A DNA stretch of 64,000 bases from NCBI GenBank assembly GCA_002633315.1, contig NWBN01000002.1, forward strand, positions 1-64,000, given 5' to 3'. Position 1 is the first letter of the stretch. Every line of letters begins with the position of its first letter. Below, one piece after another: positions 1-7,712 of the stretch. The notes under the pieces are model-generated. The model saw nothing but the letters and a program-made list of their open reading frames with translations, was not told where the DNA came from and did no database searches. Made by a program: the position numbers and the translations under genes. Source of the DNA: Bacteroidales bacterium Phil6. Its GTDB lineage: Bacteria; Bacteroidota; Bacteroidia; Bacteroidales; F082.

Positions 1-79
1 CAACGATAATTTCATCGGCTTGTGCTGCAAATGGTGAGATGAACACCAATAGCAACAAAATTCCTAAAAACTTTCGCAT
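1..79 (-). CDS. Exported protein, N-terminal fragment (cut by window edge)
   Basis: Only the first 26 codons are present; the gene continues beyond the left edge. The peptide starts MRKFLGILLLLVFISPFAAQ, a clear Sec signal peptide (two basic residues, a leucine-rich core, an A-A-Q-A cleavage region), so the product is exported. The start is supported by a Bacteroidetes -7 box 44 bases upstream. Two 21-base direct repeats lie further upstream and may be activator sites. The function cannot be read from what remains. Confidence 0.75.
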   Translation of the reverse strand, partial: MRKFLGILLLLVFISPFAAQADEIIV

Positions 80-122
80 TTTTAAAAATGATTAGTTAAA
101 CAATAATTTTTCAAAAAGTTCG

Positions 123-130
123 CAAAGATA
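123..130 (-). promoter_or_regulatory. -7 promoter box of the left-edge exported gene
   Basis: Read on the minus strand this is TATCTTTG, an exact match to the Bacteroidetes TAnnTTTG -7 element. A TTG (the -33 element) lies 20 bases further upstream on the minus strand, which is the expected spacing. It would start a transcript about 35 bases before the start codon at 79. Confidence 0.7.
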
Positions 131-182
131 CTTATTAAATTTTTTATGTGCAATATTTTTTATTCACTATTTTGTAAATTTT

Positions 183-235
183 ATGGATACAAATAGGATA
201 CATATAAGACAAAAATGGATACAAATAGGATACAT
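183..235. repeat. Two 21-bp direct repeats containing GGATACA tandem half-sites
   Basis: The identical 21 bases at 183-203 and 215-235 are 32 bp apart start to start, about three helical turns. Each holds GGATACA twice, 11 bp apart (one turn). They sit 50-105 bp upstream of the -7 box of the left-edge gene, which is where activator sites would be. A similar site (GGATACA twice, 11 bp apart) is at 59310-59327. Inference: binding sites for a dimeric regulator, perhaps the neighbouring LuxR-type protein. Confidence 0.65.
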
Positions 236-276
236 TGAATAAATTATTGTTAATAATCAATAATATAATTTACAAA

Positions 277-936
277 TTAAAATTCAGAAAGAAAGGTAAA
301 AAGGGACTCTTCCGTATTACTTATACCAAGAGTTTTACGCAATCTGTTTTTTGCTATTCGGGCACTGTTGGGTTCAATATTATTTATTTCAGCTATATCT
401 TTCGTACTCATATTCAATCGTACCATGGCACACAGTCTTAACTCATTCTGTGTCAATTCGGGATACATCTTATACAGATTATTATAAAAATCCGGATGTA
501 TATATAAAAAATATTTGTCGAAATCTGTAAGTACATCATCACTGACAGTATCTTTCAATGATTTGACAATACGGGACATTATCTCCTTAGATATTTTATC
601 TTTCAATTCAATATTTTTCATCTCTCCAACAACCTCATTAATAATCTTGTCTCTTTCCATTTTTTTCGATAACAATTCAGCTACTTCTTTATTCTTGAGT
701 TCCAAAACCTTATTGATTTCAGCAAGTTCTTTAATCTTGATACCTATTATCCTGTTCTTTTTTGATATTATGACTATCAACAACACTATCAGCAACACTA
801 CAATAATCCAAAACAACACAACAGACATAATATATTGTGTCTTATAATCATACAAAAAATTAGACAGTGTACCACCAGTAGCATTGTATCTATCCGTTAA
901 CAACAGGCATGTTATAAAAGACAATAATGGCTTCAT
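277..936 (-). CDS. Membrane-anchored LuxR-type transcriptional regulator lacking its sensor domain
   Basis: This is a 219-residue protein. It has a short N-terminal hydrophobic stretch (about 3-13), a strong membrane helix (about 37-59), a charged coiled coil (about 62-105) and a C-terminal LuxR/NarL-type helix-turn-helix (about 158-210, with the ELTQNELRLCAMVRLNMSTK and NSARIAKNRLRKTLG segments). Bacteroidetes proteins with this C-terminus normally carry several hundred residues of TPR or beta-propeller sensor before the membrane helix; here only about 36 residues precede it. It looks like a sensor that has been internally deleted, or a natural minimal form. The start at 936 is 34 bases from a likely transcription start set by the -7 box at 976-983. 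The HTH assignment is firm; the signal and targets are unknown. Confidence 0.8.
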   Translation of the reverse strand: MKPLLSFITCLLLTDRYNATGGTLSNFLYDYKTQYIMSVVLFWIIVVLLIVLLIVIISKKNRIIGIKIKELAEINKVLELKNKEVAELLSKKMERDKIINEVVGEMKNIELKDKISKEIMSRIVKSLKDTVSDDVLTDFDKYFLYIHPDFYNNLYKMYPELTQNELRLCAMVRLNMSTKDIAEINNIEPNSARIAKNRLRKTLGISNTEESLFTFLSEF

Positions 937-975
937 AATGATATAATATGAAATTCAACATATTTCATTTTACGG

Positions 976-983
976 CAAAGATA
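976..983 (-). promoter_or_regulatory. -7 promoter box of the LuxR-type regulator
   Basis: The minus strand reads TATCTTTG, matching TAnnTTTG, and would place the transcription start near 970 and a leader of about 34 bases. It abuts the T-run of the glnA terminator, so glnA transcription stops just where the regulator gene begins. Confidence 0.65.
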
Positions 984-1019
984 AAAAAAAAGCGTTAACC
1001 ATTTCATTAGTTAACGCTT
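983..1019 (-). terminator. Intrinsic terminator of glnA
   Basis: A 10-bp perfect stem (AAGCGTTAAC / GTTAACGCTT, 990-999 with 1010-1019) and a 10-base loop are followed on the minus strand by a run of T (983-990). It begins 18 bases after the glnA stop codon. Confidence 0.85.
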
Positions 1020-1037
1020 AAAAGTAGTTAAAATAAT

Positions 1038-2549
1038 TTAACCTACATGTATATTATCATTTACTAATTTCATAATCTTCTCATTATCAGAACCAAGCTC
1101 TTCACGAAGGTTAGCATCGTTAAAGTTTTTGAGATATTTTATAAGGTAATCTACTATATTATCAGAAAAGACTCCTTTTGCAGTATATATCTCTCGGTCT
1201 TTAGCGAGTTCTTCCGCAGCCTTGACACATGAATCCGGAAGTTGTTCTAGAGATTCCTGTAACTCTTTATTGCTACTGTCATGAATATTAACGCCGAGTC
1301 CGACATAGGTCTTTTCTGCAACCTTAAGAGCATCAGGACATTCAAGACCATAACGTGCCGCAGCACATAATGCCGCCATAAGGAGATACATATCTGCACA
1401 ACCGTCAGAAGCACGCCATTCAAAAGTCTGTTTGTCACTGAAATCTTTATTGCTTTGTTTCTCAAGAGGATTACAATCAGCCACCATATCCTTGCCATTA
1501 TTTATCCAACCAAGCGGTACACGAACAAGAGCACTTCTGTTGGAGAACGACCAACAAAGTGATGTAGGTGCTTCCTGATGAGGCACTAAACGAAGGAATG
1601 ACAATGGGTTAGGATTACCAAAAGCAGGGAGTGAAGTACCTGCCATCATAAATCCGGCAATTGCCTTTCTGCATTCTTCCGTCAATTCTCCATTATTAAC
1701 CATCATAGACTTACCATCTTTAGTAAATTTACAATGTACGTGCATGCCGCTACCAGCTTTACCGACAGTAATCTTTGGAGCAAATGTAAGAGTAACACCG
1801 TATTGATAAGCCAACTGACGCATAATCCATTTGGCTACAACAAGTTGATCTGCAGCATCTTCGATATTTGTAGGCAAAAATTCTATTTCATTTTGTTCAT
1901 AGATCTTGCCATCCAGAGTAAAGTTACCAACCTCGGAGTGACCATATTTTATAAGACCTCCGGCCTGTGCAATAAGTCTCATCGCTTCAATACGGAAGTC
2001 GGTAAATTTGTTAAAAGGAGCACTTTCATGATATCCTTTTTGGTCTGGCACCTTATATACTTCCTCATCATCAGCTATCACATAATATTCCAATTCCCCC
2101 ATTGTTTCCATTGTCATTCCTGTGGTTTCTTTGAATACTCTGTGAGCCTTACGTAAGATATATTCCGGAGAACTTTCAAAAGGTTCACCATCACGATTAT
2201 AGAACGAGCACAAAATATCGAGCGTAGGTATTTCGGCAAAAGGATTACGGAAAGCAGTTCTATACTTAGGCACCACATATAGATCGCTTTTTCCTGCCTC
2301 AATAAAAGGGAACAAACTTGATCCGTCAACACGTTCTCCTGCCGACAATATGTTCTCAAGATGTGCTGCACTATGAATTACGAAATTCAAGGTCTTCAGT
2401 TTACCATCCCATCCACAATAATGAAAATTGATAAATTCTATCTCATTTTCTTCACAATAACGAATAATGTCTTGTCGAGTAAACTCAGCTGCCGGTTTTT
2501 GCAAGTACTGAACCAACAGATTGGGATTCATTTGAATATTTACATCCAT
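1038..2549 (-). CDS. glnA: Glutamine synthetase, type I
   Basis: Makes glutamine from glutamate, ammonia and ATP in the cytoplasm; it is the main entry point for ammonia nitrogen. The protein is 503 residues, slightly longer than the usual 440-470 for type I. Visible family motifs are the N-terminal beta-grasp, the GELEYY metal-ligand segment (about 150), the GSGMHVH ammonia/ATP site (about 265) and the NPLSFLRLVPHQEAPTSLCW / NRSALVRVP substrate and phosphate-binding block (about 315-345), all intact, so an active enzyme is expected. It is a single-gene unit with its own promoter (2587-2615) and terminator. No PII gene or ammonium transporter is nearby in the window. The family call is certain; regulation by adenylylation cannot be judged here. 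Confidence 0.95.
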   Translation of the reverse strand: MDVNIQMNPNLLVQYLQKPAAEFTRQDIIRYCEENEIEFINFHYCGWDGKLKTLNFVIHSAAHLENILSAGERVDGSSLFPFIEAGKSDLYVVPKYRTAFRNPFAEIPTLDILCSFYNRDGEPFESSPEYILRKAHRVFKETTGMTMETMGELEYYVIADDEEVYKVPDQKGYHESAPFNKFTDFRIEAMRLIAQAGGLIKYGHSEVGNFTLDGKIYEQNEIEFLPTNIEDAADQLVVAKWIMRQLAYQYGVTLTFAPKITVGKAGSGMHVHCKFTKDGKSMMVNNGELTEECRKAIAGFMMAGTSLPAFGNPNPLSFLRLVPHQEAPTSLCWSFSNRSALVRVPLGWINNGKDMVADCNPLEKQSNKDFSDKQTFEWRASDGCADMYLLMAALCAAARYGLECPDALKVAEKTYVGLGVNIHDSSNKELQESLEQLPDSCVKAAEELAKDREIYTAKGVFSDNIVDYLIKYLKNFNDANLREELGSDNEKIMKLVNDNIHVG

Positions 2550-2586
2550 GATTTATATTATTTAGTTCTTTTCATCATTTTCCGCA

Positions 2587-2615
2587 CAAAGATAACACTT
2601 ATTTCTTTGATACAA
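2587..2615 (-). promoter_or_regulatory. glnA promoter
   Basis: On the minus strand the -7 box TATCTTTG is at 2587-2594 and a TTTG/TTG -33 element at 2613-2616, 18 bases apart. The predicted leader is about 32 bases, which supports the glnA start at 2549. Confidence 0.75.
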
Positions 2616-2647
2616 ATGAAAACGTTAAATTTTTGTTCAAAAACGAC

Positions 2648-3763
2648 TTAACTCTTCAAGTTATCAAAATATTTATCAAGTAATTGATTAGCACCAATAT
2701 AAGCACTAATTTTTTTTGAAAGCACATTATGTTCCACATCCGGAAGCATATCTTTCACGGCAGAGTCCTGAAAAAAACGTTGTTTCAGAGTCAGTTCTAT
2801 GGTATCGAGCATCATCTGAACCTCCTGGGCAGCTCTTTTTTTCAATAAATAGCCCGACTGACGTATTGCGTCAACATGATTTTGAACCATTTGCCACACC
2901 TCAATAATATTATAATGTGTCAACGCAGAACAAGTCATAACCTTGACATCCTGCCCCGACTCAGCGACAGGGAACAGATGTACGGCATTTTTAATCTCCG
3001 CCATTGCACGATTGGCACGTTGTATATTATCGCCGTCAGCCTTATTAACGACAATACCGTCAGCCATTTCCATGATGCCTCGTTTGATGCCTTGCAATTC
3101 ATCTCCGGCACCACCTATTAATATAAGCAAAAAGAAATCCACCATAGAATACACTGCTGTTTCCGATTGTCCCACTCCCACTGTCTCGATAAAAACAGTA
3201 TCGAAACCGGCAGCTTCGCATAATATTGCAGCTTCCCTTGTCTTACGTGCCACACCTCCCAAAGTACCGGCTGATGCTGAAGGCCGTATATAAACATTGG
3301 GTTGTTGAGACAACTCTTCCATACGAGTCTTGTCTCCCAAAATACTGCCTTTAGAACGCTGGCTGCTCGGGTCTATTGCAAGTACTGCAAGTCGTTTGCC
3401 CTGACGACTCAGCTCCATGCCCAAAGCCTCTATAAATGTACTCTTTCCAGCACCCGGAACACCGGTGATACCCAATCTTAAAGCATTTCCTGAATAAGGC
3501 AGACAAGCAGCAATAATATCCTGTGCCAAATTCTGGTGAGAAGGCAATGTACTTTCAATCAAGGTAATAGCTTTGCTAAGCATCACAACATCACCAGACA
3601 ATATACCATCAACATAGTCTTTCACAGGCAGCAGTTGTTGTCTTTTCGATTTCAAGCGTTCCAACGCCATCGGATTGACTTGTATAGGTTGTTCAACACC
3701 TTCATTAACCTGAAGTGCAGAATCCCATTCATGTATTTGATTTTCGAAATGATCTTCTTTCAT
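2648..3763 (-). CDS. meaB: MeaB/ArgK-family GTPase, methylmalonyl-CoA mutase chaperone
   Basis: This G3E-family GTPase protects and reloads adenosylcobalamin-dependent methylmalonyl-CoA mutase, used in the succinate-to-propionate route common in Bacteroidales. The 371-residue protein has a P-loop (GVPGAGKST, about 99-107), the base-II/III segment AIDPSSQRSKGSILGDKTRM (about 130), FIETVGVGQSE (about 193) as the switch/Walker B region, and VVNKADG (about 238) as the guanine-specificity NKxD motif. The mutase subunits are not in the window. A -7 box lies only 5 bases before the start codon, so either the message is leaderless or translation begins further in (next Met at codon 32). The family is certain. 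Confidence 0.92.
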   Translation of the reverse strand: MKEDHFENQIHEWDSALQVNEGVEQPIQVNPMALERLKSKRQQLLPVKDYVDGILSGDVVMLSKAITLIESTLPSHQNLAQDIIAACLPYSGNALRLGITGVPGAGKSTFIEALGMELSRQGKRLAVLAIDPSSQRSKGSILGDKTRMEELSQQPNVYIRPSASAGTLGGVARKTREAAILCEAAGFDTVFIETVGVGQSETAVYSMVDFFLLILIGGAGDELQGIKRGIMEMADGIVVNKADGDNIQRANRAMAEIKNAVHLFPVAESGQDVKVMTCSALTHYNIIEVWQMVQNHVDAIRQSGYLLKKRAAQEVQMMLDTIELTLKQRFFQDSAVKDMLPDVEHNVLSKKISAYIGANQLLDKYFDNLKS

Positions 3764-3767
3764 GTCG

Positions 3768-3775
3768 CAAAGATA
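3768..3775 (-). promoter_or_regulatory. -7 box immediately before meaB
   Basis: The minus strand reads TATCTTTG, an exact -7 consensus. Its last G is 5 bases from the meaB ATG, so transcription from here would begin at or inside the start codon. Confidence 0.55.
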
Positions 3776-3846
3776 TATGTTTTAACCGAAGCTTTCGGTT
3801 TTTAACATGATTTATTTCATAAAAAGACAAAATTTTTCAAAAAGTA

Positions 3847-3876
3847 TTGTTCGATTTAAAAAAAATAGTAACTTTG
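3847..3876 (+). promoter_or_regulatory. Promoter of tRNA-Lys
   Basis: TTG at 3847-3849 (-33) and TAACTTTG at 3869-3876 (-7) are separated by 19 bases, a textbook Bacteroidetes housekeeping promoter. It ends 15 bases before the mature tRNA 5' end. Confidence 0.85.
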
Positions 3877-3891
3877 CAGCCGCAAAATGAT

Positions 3892-3964
3892 GCTTCCTTA
3901 GCTCAGTTGGTAGAGCAATTGACTCTTAATCAATGGGTCCAGGGTTCGAATCCCTGAGGGAGTA
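3892..3964 (+). tRNA. tRNA-Lys (anticodon CTT)
   Basis: The 73 bases fold as a full cloverleaf. The acceptor stem GCTTCCT pairs with AGGGAGT. The D-arm carries AGCTCAGTTGGTAGAGC. The anticodon arm is ATTGA-CTCTTAA-TCAAT with anticodon CTT, and the T-arm is CAGGG-TTCGAAT-CCCTG. The discriminator base is A and the CCA end is not encoded. It has its own promoter and terminator. Confidence 0.95.
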
Positions 3965-3972
3965 CGGTTTAG

Positions 3973-4014
3973 ACCCTAATATATTGTGTTCCAATATATT
4001 GGGGTTTTTTATTT
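3973..4014 (+). terminator. Intrinsic terminator of tRNA-Lys
   Basis: A long stem (ACCCTAATATATTG with CAATATATTGGGGT, loop TGTTC) is followed by TTTTTTATTTT. It starts 9 bases after the tRNA. Confidence 0.85.
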
Positions 4015-4597
4015 TGAAAATCAAACATGACATCAATAAAAAACATCCTATTCATTTAATGAATTTTAGTCTTATCAAGTATTAACCAAACATATTGCAT
4101 GTTTATAAACAACCTCACAATTTCCATTTGAAACAATAATAAAAACAAATTTTCCATGAACTGTTTGCAACCGATACAAAAATCACTTTTTCATTCTTAT
4201 ACTGAAAAAGCAAATCCAATCATTCATAAACAATAATTTCTTTTTCTTTATTTCAAAATATATTTCAACATCTTTTTGGTTTCATATCATTACTTCATAA
4301 ATAAAAAAACACATGAATTGTTTTCCATTTTCAATAATAAAAAATAAATTACCTTAAAAAATATATAAAATTTACATATAATAATTAAAATAAATCATAA
4401 TAATACATATAAATTAGACAATTTAATGTAAAAAACATTACAACTATAAGTACGACGAAGAAGAAAAATCATAAAGACAAAGACTATTTACATAATTTTT
4501 ATTGTATATTATTGATTATAAATATTCTAACCATATTAAAGCAAAGAAATCGAGCAAATATTTCACTTTTTTTGTCAGTAATTCAAATTTTTTTGTT
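4015..4597. other. AT-rich intergenic region without a gene
   Basis: About 580 bases of very AT-rich sequence. No open frame with protein-like composition and no -7/-33 pair except the one at its right end. A weak inverted repeat (TTTTTCA / TGAAAAA) lies near 4186-4209. I see nothing else. Confidence 0.5.
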
Positions 4598-4605
4598 TAA
4601 TTTTG
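4598..4605 (+). promoter_or_regulatory. -7 promoter box of the starch-synthase-like operon
   Basis: TAATTTTG matches TAnnTTTG, with a TTG about 23 bases upstream (slightly wide). The transcription start would fall near 4611, downstream of the upstream in-frame ATG at 4607, so the ATG at 4640 is the likely start. Confidence 0.6.
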
Positions 4606-4639
4606 TATGTTAGTTTTATTGCCAACAAATTTGTCAAAA

Positions 4640-5455
4640 ATGGAAAAAACGAAAGTATTGTTTATACATCAAGAAATCATGCCGTACCTGCAAAAGACCG
4701 ACATGTCGTTAATTGGAAGAAATCTTCCGCAGGGCATACAGGAAAAGGGCAAGGAAATACGTATTTTCATGCCGCGTTTCGGCATTATCAACGAACGCAG
4801 GAATCAGTTGCATGAAGTCATACGTCTTTCCGGTATGAACATGATAATCAACGATACGGATCATCCGTTGATAATCAAAGTAGCTTCTATACAGAAAGCC
4901 AGAATGCAAATATATTTTATTGATAATGACGATTTGTTCAGCAACCGTAAATTTACCGTACTTGACAAAAACAACAACTATTTCGAAGACAACGATGACA
5001 GAACGATATTCTTTTCACGCGGTGTTATTGAAACAGTAAGGAAGCTGAATTGGTCACCGGATATTATTCATTGTCACGGATGGATTTCAAGTTTAGTCCC
5101 ATTATACATCAAACGATCATATAAGGACAACCCGTTATTCAACGAGTCTAAAATAGTATATTCCATTTACGATGATGATTTCCCGGGAAAATTCAGTGAC
5201 AACTATGATATAAAACTCAAAATGCCCGGAATAATGGTTAAAGACTTTAAATGGCTTAAATCGCCAACCTATGTAAATATCACAAAATCAGCCTTAGACT
5301 TTTCAGATGCCATCATTATAGCTAGTGAAAACATCAATCCCGAAATAGAAGAATATGCGAGATCGTTAAAAAAACCGCTGCTTGAATACCAACCGAAAGA
5401 AAATTACGTTGATGCTTACAATGAGTTTTACGATACATATCTGTGCAAAAAATGA
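4640..5455 (+). CDS. Starch/glycogen-synthase N-terminal-domain protein (half-length)
   Basis: This 271-residue cytoplasmic protein resembles only the N-terminal Rossmann half (GT5 catalytic domain, Pfam PF08323 type) of ADP-glucose starch/glycogen synthases. Recognisable pieces are the first strand KVLFIHQEIMPYLQKTDMS, GRNLPQGIQEKG, RIFMPRFG and the DIIHCHGWISSLVPLYIK segment that corresponds to the HxHDW region. The C-terminal GT-B half with the nucleotide-sugar site is absent, and the KxGGL motif that contacts the donor is changed to KTDMS, so classical synthase activity is unlikely. The start at 4640 (codon 12 of the open frame) is chosen from the promoter position. The stop overlaps the next start (ATGA), so it is co-translated with a DUF4270 lipoprotein, a link that suggests an envelope role. 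Such half proteins recur in Bacteroidetes; the function is unknown. Confidence 0.75.
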   Translation: MEKTKVLFIHQEIMPYLQKTDMSLIGRNLPQGIQEKGKEIRIFMPRFGIINERRNQLHEVIRLSGMNMIINDTDHPLIIKVASIQKARMQIYFIDNDDLFSNRKFTVLDKNNNYFEDNDDRTIFFSRGVIETVRKLNWSPDIIHCHGWISSLVPLYIKRSYKDNPLFNESKIVYSIYDDDFPGKFSDNYDIKLKMPGIMVKDFKWLKSPTYVNITKSALDFSDAIIIASENINPEIEEYARSLKKPLLEYQPKENYVDAYNEFYDTYLCKK

Positions 5456-6780
5456 AGAAAATAATGACTTTGAAAAATTTGATGTTTTTACTCTTGGTGA
5501 TATGTTCTGTCAGTATCATCTCTTGTAAAAAAGTACCGGAACGGATAGGAAATACCATTCAACCTGAAAGCAGTTATATAAGAGTCTCATTTACAGGGAC
5601 ACAGGATATCTATGCCGAGACTCAGAGAGTAGATTCTCTAAGTACAAAGAGTGCCAATTACATGTTGCTCGGTGATATGTACGACCCTGTTTTCGGCAAT
5701 TCCAACCTCGGTTTTTACACACAATTGTCGCTTACCACCAATGGTCATGAATGGGGCGAAAATCCCGTAGCTGATTCTGTAGTTCTTCAACTTACTTATT
5801 CCAACTATTATGGTGATACCACTCAACAGCAAATTGTAAGAGTTTATGAGGTGACTGAGGACATGCTCGATACCACATATTATTCCAACACAATATTAGA
5901 ATGCGGGGATGAGATAGGTTATCACCAGTTCTTTCCGAGACCGAAGACTTTTTCCAACTTTGAATATGACACTATAAATACGGCAGTATTGCGTATTCCC
6001 ATTGACACGATGGTAGCATATCGTTTTTTCCATGATGAAGAAGCCAACTTTACATCCAACACGGCATTTACCGATTATTTTAAAGGCATACATTTGAAAT
6101 GTGACGATACCGGAGGTACAGGCTCTATATGTTATTTTAACATAACAAACAGTAATACTTACATGAGGGTGTACTACCATAACGACAGCGACACCTCATT
6201 TTACGATTTCGACGTCACTACATCTAACATAAGATACAACTATTTCGAACACGACTATGAAGCTGCTGTTTCACCTATAAGATTCAACGACAGTACAGAC
6301 AACCGATATCTGTTTCTTCAGGGAGCAGCAGGAACAAGAGCATTCATTAAATTTCCGAACCTTGCACAATGGGCTGCAGATCTTAATACCAATGTCCTTG
6401 TCAATGAAGCCAAATTAGTTATGAAAAGTGCTCCTGCGGTTATAGACGGAGCCATAAACGATACAGCTACATTCCGACCTCCCACACAATTAGTGGTCGT
6501 AAAAGTTAATGCCGACGGAAGCTATTCAACTTTGCCGGATCAATATGTAGGCACCAACTACTATGGCGGTACATTCAAAAACGGAGAGGTATGGTTCAGA
6601 ATATCTGAATACATACAAGACCTGATCCTTGCAGGACCTGATGCCGAGAACTACGGAATATATCTCTATGTCAATGCCGGTTCATATAATCCGAGTCGTT
6701 GGGTGCTCAACGGACCTGACTACGCCGATTCGACTTCAATGCTGAGATTAGACCTTATTTATTCTGAAATAGATGATTAA
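5452..6780 (+). CDS. DUF4270-type lipoprotein
   Basis: A 442-residue exported protein. After the signal peptide MKKIMTLKNLMFLLLVICSV comes the lipobox SIISC with Cys25 as the likely lipidated residue, then a beta-rich domain full of Tyr, Asp and Thr that matches the Bacteroidetes DUF4270 family in order and length. The N-terminal segment SYIRVSFTGTQDIYAETQ and the C-terminal NYGIYLYVNAG region are typical. No enzymatic motif is visible. The ATG overlaps the stop of the starch-synthase-like gene (ATGA), and a GTG three codons upstream is less likely. A cyclophilin follows after 11 bases in the same operon. The family assignment is by recognition, moderately sure; the molecular role is unknown. 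Confidence 0.75.
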   Translation: MKKIMTLKNLMFLLLVICSVSIISCKKVPERIGNTIQPESSYIRVSFTGTQDIYAETQRVDSLSTKSANYMLLGDMYDPVFGNSNLGFYTQLSLTTNGHEWGENPVADSVVLQLTYSNYYGDTTQQQIVRVYEVTEDMLDTTYYSNTILECGDEIGYHQFFPRPKTFSNFEYDTINTAVLRIPIDTMVAYRFFHDEEANFTSNTAFTDYFKGIHLKCDDTGGTGSICYFNITNSNTYMRVYYHNDSDTSFYDFDVTTSNIRYNYFEHDYEAAVSPIRFNDSTDNRYLFLQGAAGTRAFIKFPNLAQWAADLNTNVLVNEAKLVMKSAPAVIDGAINDTATFRPPTQLVVVKVNADGSYSTLPDQYVGTNYYGGTFKNGEVWFRISEYIQDLILAGPDAENYGIYLYVNAGSYNPSRWVLNGPDYADSTSMLRLDLIYSEIDD

Positions 6781-6791
6781 ATTATTACATT

Positions 6792-7418
6792 ATGAGAAAA
6801 TTATTTTTAATATTTTGTATTTTAATAGGAATGACAACACAAGCACAAGAAAAAGAGACAATGGTATTGATAAAAACCAATTATGGCAATATCAAAGTTA
6901 AATTGTATAATGACACACCATTACATAGAGATAATTTCATCAAGCTGGTAAAAGAAGGCTGGTATGAAAATTCTCCGTTCCACCGTGTGATAAACAACTT
7001 TATGATACAGGGCGGCGGCAATGCCGATGGTAGAGAAAATAACGGATATACCATACCTGCAGAATTCAAAAGCAACCATTTCCATAAAAAAGGTGCTCTT
7101 GCCGCAGCAAGACTCGGAGACCAGGTAAACCCAAAGAAAGAATCAAGCGGTTGTCAGTTTTACATAGTGCAAGGTCAAGTTTATTCTCCTGAAATGTTGA
7201 ACATGTTCTCACAAAGATATGGCAAGAAGTTTTCTGAAGAACAAATAAAGACATATACTACAACAGGAGGAACCCCACATTTGGATGGAGACTATACCGT
7301 ATTTGGAGAAGTAGTAGAAGGTCTCGATGTTGTCGATAAGATAGCGGCAGTAAAGACAGGATACGGTGATGTGCCGGTAACTCCGGTTAAAATGACAATG
7401 GAAATTGTAGAACAATAA
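6792..7418 (+). CDS. Exported peptidyl-prolyl cis-trans isomerase, cyclophilin type
   Basis: Catalyses proline isomerisation during protein folding. The 208-residue product has an N-terminal signal peptide (MRKLFLIFCILIGMTTQAQ), so it acts in the periplasm or at the envelope. Cyclophilin hallmarks are the SPFHRVINNFMIQGGG catalytic segment (about 58-73) with the Arg-Phe-Met-Gln residues, AEFKSNHFHKKGALAAAR (about 90), SGCQFYIVQG (about 120) and the DYTVFGEVVEGLDVVDKI end. It is the third gene of the operon and is followed by a terminator hairpin. The family is certain; the client proteins are not known, although the adjacent lipoprotein is a natural candidate. Confidence 0.92.
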   Translation: MRKLFLIFCILIGMTTQAQEKETMVLIKTNYGNIKVKLYNDTPLHRDNFIKLVKEGWYENSPFHRVINNFMIQGGGNADGRENNGYTIPAEFKSNHFHKKGALAAARLGDQVNPKKESSGCQFYIVQGQVYSPEMLNMFSQRYGKKFSEEQIKTYTTTGGTPHLDGDYTVFGEVVEGLDVVDKIAAVKTGYGDVPVTPVKMTMEIVEQ

Positions 7419-7449
7419 TTTCGATTTACTAAATCAAAATTTATCATAC

Positions 7450-7490
7450 GCACCTTTGAAATATAGTCGTATTTCAGAGGTGCTCTTTAT
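7450..7490 (+). terminator. Intrinsic terminator after the cyclophilin gene
   Basis: An inverted repeat (GCACCTTTGAAATA with TATTTCAGAGGTGC, one mismatch, 6-base loop, 7450-7483) is followed by TCTTTATA. It sits 31 bases after the stop. Confidence 0.75.
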
Positions 7491-7656
7491 ATATTATGAG
7501 TATTTTTTAATATCCACCTGATTCTGTAGAGACACCGTAATATGACATTTTGCAATATGCAGACAAAATAATATTGTGTCTTTAAAAAATCATGTTATTT
7601 TGTAACAAAAAAGATGGTTTTTCGTCTTAGGTGTAAAGACATTTTCCGTAGCGCGC

Positions 7657-7691
7657 ACGGTTGACCGTCTATAACAGATTAAATACATTTG
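7657..7691 (+). promoter_or_regulatory. Promoter with palindrome over the -33 element, ECF/DUF4252 operon
   Basis: TTG at 7661-7663 and TACATTTG at 7684-7691 are 20 bases apart. The -33 element lies inside the 12-base palindrome ACGGTTGACCGT (7657-7668), embedded in an unusually GC-rich patch (GCGCGCACGGTTGACCGTC). A strong Shine-Dalgarno (AAAAGGAG) precedes the start at 7713, rare in this window. Inference: the palindrome is an operator or an ECF-sigma recognition element for autoregulation. Confidence 0.6.
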
Positions 7692-7712
7692 TAATTTAAA
7701 AAGGAGAATAAA

